Below, piece by piece: positions 1-5,393 of a stretch of 5,682 bases of DNA. Origin of the DNA: Bacillota bacterium (GTDB lineage: Bacteria > Bacillota > Clostridia > Christensenellales > SZUA-584); the NCBI GenBank assembly GCA_023436525.1, contig JAEZIW010000197.1, positions 1-5,682 of the forward strand. The letters run 5' to 3'. The notes below the pieces were generated by a model. That model saw only the letters and a list, made by a program, of their open reading frames with translations, was not told the DNA's origin and did not search any database. Position 1 is the first letter of the stretch; each line of letters opens with the position of its first letter. The position numbers and the translations under genes are program-made.

Positions 1-732
1 ATCATTGCAACGATCAGCAAGGCTGTTGCCAATACCATCCATATATTAAACAGCGTAAACGTCAGCATCAGTGAAGACACGGTGAGCAGCAGCAGAACCC
101 CCCCCGAACCAATCTATGCGCGTTTCCGGGTGGAGCGGTAAGGCCTCATCGCGAAGGTTGTGACGAAACACGGGCAGAACAAAGAGCACGATAATCGGCA
201 GCACGAACAGCCACCGCCATCCTAAAAACGTAGTGATAACGCCGGACACAAGCGCGCCCAATAAACCGCCTAACGCCATACCTGCAGCAACGAGACCTAA
301 CGCCTGACCACGTTTATTTGCGGGGAACAAACGATAGGGTATTAGCTGACCCATTGTCGGCATAACAGAGGAACCTGCCGCCTGAATGAGCCGGCTAACG
401 ATCAGCAAAGTAAAGTTTCGGGTAACAAGGCCAATAATCGATCCGACGCATAGCGTCACAAGGCCGAATATGATCAGCGTGGATAACTTGAATTTTTCGG
501 TGAGTTTGCCGTATGCCAGTGTGCCGACTGCAAAAACAGTTAAGTAGGCAGTGCCAATCCAGCTGCCCTGAAGCATCGACAGCCCCAGATCCGATATAAT
601 GGTGGGTAGTGCAACATTGAAGACAGTACCGTTCATTACGGTGATGATAAGAGTCAGTACAAGGACATACAGAATACGTTTGTTTGCTTTCTCGTTTACA
701 GGAAGATTTTCGTTTACAGGTTCAACGGTCAT
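1..732 (-). CDS. MFS multidrug efflux transporter (DHA2-like), frameshifted and cut by the window edge
   Basis: This is the N-terminal half of a major facilitator superfamily proton-coupled drug exporter of the inner membrane. After a short polar N-terminus it shows about six hydrophobic segments between residues 19 and 188. TM1 ends in a VFNVALPTI motif (residues 37-45) typical of DHA2 14-TM exporters, with MNGT where many relatives have LDxT. The MFS loop motif GKLTEKFKLSTLIIFG is at 75-90, RLIQAAGSSVMP at 114-125, and a GGLLGALVSG segment (motif C region) at 155-164. Family members run to about 450-520 residues. Here the frame from the ATG at 732 stops at 46 after a frameshift at a run of eight G (98-105); dropping one G restores a hydrophobic helix (GGVLLLLTVSSLMLTF) that stays open to base 1. 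The start is supported by GAAAGGG 7 nt upstream. The gene follows a marR gene by 68 bp and is probably co-transcribed with it. Substrate unknown. The family call is firm; whether it is functional is not. Confidence 0.88.
98..105 (-). repeat. Homopolymer of eight G (minus strand) at the exporter frameshift
   Basis: Eight consecutive C on the plus strand (G on the coding strand) lie at the point where the exporter protein turns from a hydrophobic helix into a low-quality tail (GSAAAHRVFT) and then stops at 46. With seven G the frame reads on through transmembrane sequence to the window edge. Runs of this length are prone to slippage in replication and to base-calling errors. Confidence 0.9.
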
Positions 733-739
733 AAAATTA

Positions 740-746
740 CCCTTTC
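740..746 (-). promoter_or_regulatory. Ribosome binding site of the MFS exporter
   Basis: GAAAGGG on the minus strand, 7 nt before the ATG at 732. It fixes the start of the exporter; no in-frame alternative start with a comparable site was seen. Confidence 0.65.
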
Positions 747-800
747 AATCATTTTTTGAATAATAAGGAACACTAAAAATGCTTACCCAGAATTTTTGGC

Positions 801-1244
801 TTACTTTTTTGTTTGTTTGTATTTTGCCTGTGCATTTTTCGCAGCCTTGCCGCAAAAGTGTGCAAATTGTTCGATCTCTTCTGAGGAAAATCCGTCGAGC
901 AAAACCTCTCTCCACTCCTTGGCAGCGCATTTGATTTCGAAATGGACGCGCCTGCCGTCCTCTGTCAAACAGATACTATTTTTACGCCGGTCATCCGGAT
1001 TCGTCGTTCGGGTCAAATATCCGAACTGTTCTAAGCGAACTAATGATTTTGTAATCGTAGCCTTATCCAGCATCATGTAGTTCGCAATCATGTCTTGGGA
1101 AACATCGGTATGTGTATCAAGATAGTCCAGTACCATAAAATCGCCCCCGTGTACTGATATGCTCCTAAGCCTATCCGATATGTAGATAAAGCCATAACGC
1201 TGCATGGCCCAGACGTCCTTCATAATCATTCTCATGTACCCCAT
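801..1244 (-). CDS. MarR-family transcriptional regulator
   Basis: A 147-residue winged helix-turn-helix protein, the usual MarR length. MarR proteins bind palindromic DNA as dimers, mostly as repressors released by small phenolic or oxidising ligands. The DNA-binding core is at about 34-98: FMVLDYLDTH, then SQDMIANYMM, the recognition helix DKATITKSLVRLEQFGYLTR (60-79), and the wing NPDDRRKNSICLTEDGR (82-98) with its conserved Asp/Arg cluster. Helices at either end would form the dimer interface. The MFS exporter follows 68 bp downstream on the same strand, so it most likely controls that exporter and itself. A palindrome inside its own promoter supports autoregulation. The start is uncertain: ATG codons occur at residues 1, 4, 6 and 8. 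The first has a weak GTGAG at 6 nt, while the one at residue 6 (base 1229) has GGGG at 9 nt, so the true protein may be a few residues shorter. Inducer unknown. Confidence 0.92.
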   Translation of the reverse strand: MGYMRMIMKDVWAMQRYGFIYISDRLRSISVHGGDFMVLDYLDTHTDVSQDMIANYMMLDKATITKSLVRLEQFGYLTRTTNPDDRRKNSICLTEDGRRVHFEIKCAAKEWREVLLDGFSSEEIEQFAHFCGKAAKNAQAKYKQTKK

Positions 1245-1286
1245 AGCATACTCACTGATCCGAGATATTTAGTTGCCGCGGAAACC

Positions 1287-1315
1287 ATTCTATTCGAGTA
1301 TACTAGACTTGTCAA
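1287..1315 (-). promoter_or_regulatory. Sigma-A promoter of the marR-exporter unit
   Basis: On the minus strand a perfect -35 TTGACA (1310-1315) is followed by a 17-nt spacer and a -10 TAGAAT (1287-1292), one base off TATAAT. The start of transcription would be near 1280, giving a leader of about 36 nt before the marR ATG. The position, spacing and sequence match the vegetative sigma factor consensus closely. Confidence 0.82.
1292..1309. promoter_or_regulatory. Candidate MarR operator in the promoter spacer
   Basis: The 18-bp plus-strand sequence ATTCGAGTATACTAGACT is an imperfect inverted repeat centred on GTA/TAC; seven of nine base pairs in the half-sites match. It fills the spacer between the -35 and -10 hexamers, so a dimer bound there would block RNA polymerase. 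Size and placement fit a MarR-family operator. That this particular regulator binds it is inferred from position only. Confidence 0.5.
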
Positions 1316-1474
1316 TGAATTAATCGTCCGTCCTTGTCTTCTCAGAAGCGTCTTTAGGCCGTTCAGACTGCTCCAAAGATCGGCAGCCGTTTTTATTACG
1401 GCGAAAGAGAATAAAAAGAACGTTGGAAAGCGCCATGCGATAAGTGCAAAGTAGCCATCAACACCCATTGATAA
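1316..1474. other. Intergenic stretch with no clear gene
   Basis: No intact gene, tRNA, terminator hairpin or repeat was recognised between the marR promoter and the recombinase remnant. From about 1408 the plus strand shows short fragments that may be older parts of the recombinase: KRTLESAM, a stop, then VQSSHQHPLI, which resembles the segment before the C-terminus in some clostridial recombinases. This part is too decayed to be sure. Confidence 0.4.
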
Positions 1475-1738
1475 TTTCCAGTGTTAACAGAACTGGGTTT
1501 GGCTATTCTGCTTAAAATCTGAATTGGATTTGTCAAGAAAAGTGCACATTGATGTTTCTGATAAAGAACGTCAGAGATTGATAGACTGCTTTGCAAATTC
1601 GGTCTATCTATATGACGATAAGATGGTGCTGACATTAACTCCAAAGACGGAATAAAGCATACCACCATCGATGATGTGAAAGATTCGGATTTGGATGGCC
1701 TCGCTAGACCAGTGAGAAGTCCGATGTATCATGTTTAA
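1475..1738 (+). pseudogene. C-terminal remnant of a large serine recombinase
   Basis: The plus strand encodes the tail of a large serine recombinase of the Tn4451 TnpX / Firmicutes integrase type, enzymes that excise and insert mobile elements. The key stretch is RLIDCFANSVYLYDDK (1575-1622), a hallmark of the C-terminal region of these proteins, followed after a frame change near 1638-1643 by KDGIKHTTIDDVKDSDLDG, which matches the usual KDGTKTITL...SDLEG ending. Upstream, FPVLTE (from 1475) is in one frame and WVWLFCLKSELDLSRK in another, so there is a second frame change near 1490. Stops (TGA, TAA) lie directly before 1475. The catalytic serine domain, the recombinase domain and the zinc ribbon are all absent. 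The final TAA (1736-1738) overlaps the end of the convergent gene at 1735. It cannot be functional; it records the past presence of a mobile element. Confidence 0.78.
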
Positions 1739-2430
1739 TTTTTACAGGCGCCTAAGAACTGTTCCAGCCAGCTGTATAGCTTTCTCTGTTCAGGCAGCAT
1801 GTCGTTTTGATTGTCATGGAAAACTTGATAAAGCAGATTGAGATCGTCAAAATGGTCAACATCAATTTCTTTGGAAAGCAAAGAAACGGAATACCGAGAC
1901 TTTATAAGCTGAGTCAGCAGCTGTTTTAAAGTGTCTTCGCAGCTATATTTCACACGGCTCCATATGGCCCTTGGAATTCGGATATTTGAGCCAAACAAGT
2001 AAAACCCACCGTCCGCGCTCGGCCCGATTACGCAGCTGTCCGGCTGAGAAGATAGTCTGTCAATCGCCTCCAGAATCGATGACGGCTTAAGCTGCGGGCT
2101 GTCTGTTCCCATGAGTATCACTTGCTTATACCGGCTGAACAACTCCTCACATATATAATTGATGCCTTCTCCCAGTTCATCATGCCCTGTCCATAGCGAG
2201 GGGAATATTTTTCGTCTGTGCTGCTGTACCGCTTGCTTCTCCGGTACTGCCCAATACAAATCGATTGTCTTTTCAGAAAGCTCATTGGCTGTGAGCGCAA
2301 TCTCTTCAACCGCATCAACACTCATCCGATAGAATATCTCTGCGTTTGTCTGCCCAAATTCCACTGCAAGCCTTGTTTTAACCGGAGATAGCTCCGGTGT
2401 TTTGGCGAAAATGGCCAATGCCGTTTTCAT
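1735..2430 (-). CDS. TIGR04282-family arsenosugar biosynthesis glycosyltransferase (DUF2064)
   Basis: A 231-residue protein with a GT-A / nucleotidyltransferase-like fold, of the DUF2064 family called TIGR04282 when found with arsS. Visible motifs are FAKTPELSPVKTRL (8-21), the nucleotide-binding signature shared with sugar nucleotidyltransferases; LGEGI (86-90); MGTDSPQL (107-114), holding the acidic metal site; GPSADGGFYLFG (136-147); and DVDHFDDL (190-197), the usual end of the domain. It has no signal peptide or membrane segment, so it is cytoplasmic. Its ATG overlaps the stop of the phosphorylase gene as ATGA and it has no clear ribosome binding site of its own, so translation is probably coupled. 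It is the last gene of the operon. By context it helps build or attach the sugar aglycone of an arsenosugar; the exact reaction is not settled for this family. No terminator hairpin was seen beyond its stop, where the recombinase remnant begins. Confidence 0.88.
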   Translation of the reverse strand: MKTALAIFAKTPELSPVKTRLAVEFGQTNAEIFYRMSVDAVEEIALTANELSEKTIDLYWAVPEKQAVQQHRRKIFPSLWTGHDELGEGINYICEELFSRYKQVILMGTDSPQLKPSSILEAIDRLSSQPDSCVIGPSADGGFYLFGSNIRIPRAIWSRVKYSCEDTLKQLLTQLIKSRYSVSLLSKEIDVDHFDDLNLLYQVFHDNQNDMLPEQRKLYSWLEQFLGACKN

Positions 2431-3218
2431 GATTCTAACCGGTAGACGAAACCGTTATCAAAAGCAACCGGCTTGGCATTTTGAATAATCTTAATAATCG
2501 CTTTACTAAATACCAGCCTGCTTTGACTCAAATTCGCATTGAGCTCTTCCAAGGATGTCGGAACCGCAGACACCCCATTCGCATAATCGCTGCCAAAGCC
2601 AATCAGTTGGTATGGAATTTCTAGTTCACCCGATAATACAATCTCAGGCCCCGCCGTCTGGCTGACTGCGGATACGCCATATTGCGCAAGAGCCGCTATC
2701 TCCGCTCTGGAGTTAAACCGCGGGCCGTTCACATGGCCGTATACGGCGCGGTCATAGTATTCAAGGCCAAGACTTTGAATACTGTCGATAACGAGTTTAC
2801 GTAAGCTGCCTGCAAAGGGCCGGTTAAAAATCAGATGTCCTCTGTCCTTCGAACCAATCCGGCTGAAAATTGTGCACAGTTCTCCGTTCGGCAGCCTGTT
2901 GTCAGGAAAAAACAAATCGTCGAAGACGAAAAGCTTTGCCAGCGAAAACTCAGGTTGTACCACTCCGACCACAGTCGTCGCGATTATCGCCGAAACCCCA
3001 AGCCGGCTCAAAGCGGAAATATTCGCCCGGTGGTTGATCTGGTGCGGGAGTATTTGATGCCCTTTCCCATGCCGGTTAACAAAGGCCACCTCAGCTGACC
3101 CGATATGTCCCGCTAAAACAGGCACCTCACCAAAGTCAGTCGTGACGATGATCTCATGCTGATCTTCAAGCTCTTGAAAATCGTAAAAGAAAGAGCCGCT
3201 AATAATCCCGAATTTCAT
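2427..3218 (-). CDS. MTA phosphorylase-like purine nucleoside phosphorylase of the arsenosugar cluster
   Basis: A 263-residue cytoplasmic protein of the trimeric PNP/MTAP family, which cleaves a purine nucleoside with phosphate to free base and ribose-1-phosphate. It shows the N-terminal phosphate loop ISGSF (6-10), the family signature RHGKGHQILPHQINHRAN (49-66), GPRFNSRAEI (165-174), TAGPEIVLSGEL (188-199) and SDYANG (210-215). Asp211 sits where adenosine-type enzymes carry Asp and guanosine/inosine enzymes carry Asn, which points to adenine nucleosides. In this operon the likely substrate is 5'-deoxy-5'-dimethylarsinoyl-adenosine, the ArsS product, rather than methylthioadenosine. The frame is open further upstream to an ATG at 3275, but I place the start at 3218 because GGAGG lies 7 nt before it and the protein then begins directly with the family's first strand (MKFGIISGSF). 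It overlaps the glycosyltransferase upstream by 20 bp and the next gene by an ATGA. Confidence 0.88.
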   Translation of the reverse strand: MKFGIISGSFFYDFQELEDQHEIIVTTDFGEVPVLAGHIGSAEVAFVNRHGKGHQILPHQINHRANISALSRLGVSAIIATTVVGVVQPEFSLAKLFVFDDLFFPDNRLPNGELCTIFSRIGSKDRGHLIFNRPFAGSLRKLVIDSIQSLGLEYYDRAVYGHVNGPRFNSRAEIAALAQYGVSAVSQTAGPEIVLSGELEIPYQLIGFGSDYANGVSAVPTSLEELNANLSQSRLVFSKAIIKIIQNAKPVAFDNGFVYRLES

Positions 3219-3888
3219 GCATAGTCCTCCGATTATTCTTAATATCCTGCTTTGCCTGCTTGCGCCAAAGAGCAAGATGTTTCACCGTTGTTCTGAGCCA
3301 TCCGAACTCCTCGTATTTTCTCGCACTGGTCAGAATCTTTATACCGATTGGCTTTATGGGGACACGATGCCTTCTGTAGTCTCTGACAAGCAGGTGATCC
3401 TCCCCGTATTCCGCTTCTTCTGAATAAACAGGAAGCTTTTTGAAAAGCTCATTTTTAATAAGGAAAGCCTGATCCCCAAACGGCGTTTTTAAAAATCGGC
3501 AGCGGAACAACACGCCGATTTCGTTGAGCCGCATCAAATGGCATCGCTGTTTATAAAACTTCAAATCAAAATAATACAATGCCGGTTCATTTTGCTCCAT
3601 CGTACGCTGCAGTGTGTCTGTCGTCATATCGAGCAGTGCGGAATCAGCGTGTAAGAACCACAGGTACTCACCATCCGCATGCTCTGCGCCTGTGTTCAAG
3701 CAGCGTGCCCTCCCCGTCTGCGACTTTATCCATTGCACTTTGCCTTCAAGTGCCGCGCTAATGAACGGATTTTCAGGCGAACACATGAGTATCTCCCAGT
3801 CGTCCGGAAAACCTGCCAGCTGCGTTTCCAATAACTCATTCAATCTTTCTCCCGTTGCCACAGGGATGATCACGCTCAGCTTTTTCAT
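3199..3888 (-). CDS. TIGR04283-family arsenosugar biosynthesis glycosyltransferase (GT2)
   Basis: A 229-residue family 2 glycosyltransferase with a GT-A fold, which would move a sugar from a nucleotide donor. It opens with KLSVIIPV (3-10). GRARCLNTGAEHADGEYLWFL (59-79) runs into the DxD-like metal site HADS (80-83, usually HADT). Next come LKTPFGDQAFLI (133-144), the GED acidic motif (162-164) and the closing TSARKYEEFGWLRT (187-200). These match the TIGR04283 family, found with arsS in arsenosugar clusters. The C-terminal region (200-229) is basic (WRKQAKQDIKNNRR) and has no clear membrane helix. Its ATG overlaps the stop of the cysteine synthase fusion as ATGA, with only a weak GTGAAG before it, so it is probably translated by coupling. 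It likely works with the TIGR04282 protein to complete the glycosidic part of the arsenosugar. Acceptor and donor cannot be read from the sequence. Confidence 0.88.
   Translation of the reverse strand: MKKLSVIIPVATGERLNELLETQLAGFPDDWEILMCSPENPFISAALEGKVQWIKSQTGRARCLNTGAEHADGEYLWFLHADSALLDMTTDTLQRTMEQNEPALYYFDLKFYKQRCHLMRLNEIGVLFRCRFLKTPFGDQAFLIKNELFKKLPVYSEEAEYGEDHLLVRDYRRHRVPIKPIGIKILTSARKYEEFGWLRTTVKHLALWRKQAKQDIKNNRRTMHEIRDY
3226..3230 (-). promoter_or_regulatory. Ribosome binding site deciding the phosphorylase start
   Basis: GGAGG on the minus strand, 7 nt before the ATG at 3218 and inside the last codons of the upstream glycosyltransferase gene. It is the strongest Shine-Dalgarno sequence in the operon and rules for the 263-residue product over the longer frame opening at 3275. 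Confidence 0.8.
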
Positions 3889-5363
3889 TGCTTCACAATA
3901 CGCCGGAATAAAGCCAGCGGGTTTTTCTTCTGCGGGAGAGCTTTGCCGCCGCCTTGCGGCAAAAACTCATAAAGGTTGCTGTTTATAATCTCGTCGGTGA
4001 TGCGCGCCGCTTCTATCACATAATTCTCGCACGTGATTTTATGCTCCGCCGAATTCCATTTCACGTTTTTGGTCAGCACACGGCAGCATATCGCCTTCGC
4101 TTGCTCTTTAAACCGCTTATGCAGCTCGTTAACCGCTAAATACACCATTCTCTCAGATTCGTATGGTTTATTTCGTCCCGCAATCAAACCAAGCGCCATC
4201 ACACCGCCTGTTACGGCACCGCAGGCACAGCCCGATTCCCCCAGGCCGGAGCCAAAGCCAGTGGCGATTTTGTAATTGCTTTCATCCAGCCCCAATCGAT
4301 ACACCTCGTTAAAAGCACGAAGGACCGCCTCGCTGCAATACAGGCCGTTGCGAAAATATCTTAGAGACAGTGCCACAGCAGGCGCTAATTCTGAATTCTC
4401 ATCCTCCTGCACAGCGCGCTTTATATTATCCTTTTCGGAGTCAAAATCATCAAACAACCACGTGCTTAAATACCGCTCTCCCGAATCCGGGAAAACCGTC
4501 AGTATTCTTTTGCCTTCGTATTCCGGCCTCTTGGCAACCTGAAGCGCCGCCCACATCGCCGCAGCCGATGAGATGCCGACGAGCAGCCCTTCCTTTTTGG
4601 AAAGCTCTCTCGCAATTTCTCCGGCGTCTTCGTCTTTTACTGTGATAATCTCGTCAATGATGCTTTGATCAAGCACTGACGGAACAAATCCGGCACCGAT
4701 GCCCTGCAGTTTGTGAGGCGCCGCAATGCCTCCGGATAACACGGCAGATTTAAAAGGCTCCACCGCGATGACTTTGATATTCGGATTATGCTTTTTGAGC
4801 ACCTGCCCGACCCCGGTCAGTGTACCGCCAGTGCCGACCCCTGCCACAAAAACATCGATGCTGCCGTCGGTATCCCTCAATATCTCCTGAGCCGTTGTTT
4901 GTCTGTGCATTTCGGGATTGCTCAAATTGGCGAACTGCTGCAGGATATAGGCATTTGGTATTGTCTTCGCAAGTTCTTTCGCTTTATTCACAGCGCCATC
5001 CATGCCGTCGTAAGCTTCCGTCAGCACAACTTCCGCGCCCAGCACATGAAGTATTTTTCTTCTTTCAATGCTCATGGTTTCAGGCATTGTGAGAATCAGC
5101 TTATATCCTTTTATGGCGCTGACAAAGGCCAGGCCAATACCGGTGTTGCCGCTTGTCGGCTCAATCAGCACATCACCGGGCTTTATAATGCCTTCTCTTT
5201 CCGCGCTTTCGATCATTGAGAAACCAATACGGTCTTTCACGCTGGAGAGCGGATTGAACATTTCAAGCTTGGCAATGATCTCGGCCTGTGTCGGGTTTGT
5301 TTTCGTGATTCTAACCAGAGGCGTATTCCCGATTAGTTGTGTCAGATCTTGCGCTATTTTCAT
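3885..5363 (-). CDS. cysK: Cysteine synthase A fused to a C-terminal CGAxxG (C_GCAxxG_C_C) redox domain
   Basis: A 492-residue two-domain protein; ordinary CysK is about 310. Residues 1-306 are a PLP-dependent O-acetylserine sulfhydrylase: LIGNTPLVRI (10-19), PLP lysine Lys43 in SSVKDR, TSGNTGIGLA (70-79), phosphate loop GVGTGGTLTG (175-184), QGIGAGFVP (220-228) and PDSGERYLS (292-300). One position in the usual GISSGAA loop reads GISSAAA (263-269). After an acidic linker (307-326), residues about 330-462 match the C_GCAxxG_C_C family of putative redox proteins, with Cys343 (LYCSEAV), CGAVTG (381-386), an ICC pair (426-427) and Cys445; the four family cysteines are all present. A basic tail (464-492) follows. 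GGGAG lies 7 nt before the ATG. The gene starts 30 bp after arsS and shares an ATGA with the next gene. The domains are clear. A role in arsenic-sulfur chemistry or thiol supply is inferred from context; it is probably not the housekeeping cysK. Confidence 0.92.
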   Translation of the reverse strand: MKIAQDLTQLIGNTPLVRITKTNPTQAEIIAKLEMFNPLSSVKDRIGFSMIESAEREGIIKPGDVLIEPTSGNTGIGLAFVSAIKGYKLILTMPETMSIERRKILHVLGAEVVLTEAYDGMDGAVNKAKELAKTIPNAYILQQFANLSNPEMHRQTTAQEILRDTDGSIDVFVAGVGTGGTLTGVGQVLKKHNPNIKVIAVEPFKSAVLSGGIAAPHKLQGIGAGFVPSVLDQSIIDEIITVKDEDAGEIARELSKKEGLLVGISSAAAMWAALQVAKRPEYEGKRILTVFPDSGERYLSTWLFDDFDSEKDNIKRAVQEDENSELAPAVALSLRYFRNGLYCSEAVLRAFNEVYRLGLDESNYKIATGFGSGLGESGCACGAVTGGVMALGLIAGRNKPYESERMVYLAVNELHKRFKEQAKAICCRVLTKNVKWNSAEHKITCENYVIEAARITDEIINSNLYEFLPQGGGKALPQKKNPLALFRRIVKQ

Positions 5364-5370
5364 AAGAGGT

Positions 5371-5375
5371 CTCCC
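5371..5375 (-). promoter_or_regulatory. Ribosome binding site of the cysteine synthase fusion
   Basis: GGGAG on the minus strand, 7 nt before the ATG at 5363, within the 30-bp gap after arsS. The gap is too short to hold a separate promoter, which supports co-transcription with arsS. Confidence 0.7.
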
Positions 5376-5393
5376 GCTATTGATATCTTGGAT

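Noticed and set aside
787..799. Imperfect inverted repeat CCAGAATTTTTGG between marR and the exporter
   Set aside because: Only a few paired bases around an A/T-rich centre, with no T run placed to make a terminator and no match to the promoter palindrome; likely chance.
1232..1668. Two minus-strand open frames of 78 and 90 codons upstream of marR
   Set aside because: They overlap each other, the marR promoter and the plus-strand recombinase remnant, and show no recognisable motif. The 90-codon frame is largely the antisense of the recombinase tail.
1640..1735. Terminator after the last arsenosugar gene
   Set aside because: Only the short CATCGATG self-complementary site near 1667-1674 was found; there is no GC-rich stem followed by a T run in the direction of transcription.
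3218..3275. Longer phosphorylase start at 3275
   Set aside because: The extra 19 residues (beginning MLFGASRQSR) lie before the family's first strand, would deepen the overlap with the glycosyltransferase, and the GGAGG fits the ATG at 3218.
3614..3988. Plus-strand open frame of 124 codons opposite the glycosyltransferase
   Set aside because: A shadow of the GT2 gene and the end of the fusion gene; low-complexity composition and no motif.
4788..5219. Plus-strand open frame of 143 codons opposite the cysteine synthase
   Set aside because: It is antisense to highly conserved CysK coding sequence, has no ribosome site that I could see, and resembles no known protein.
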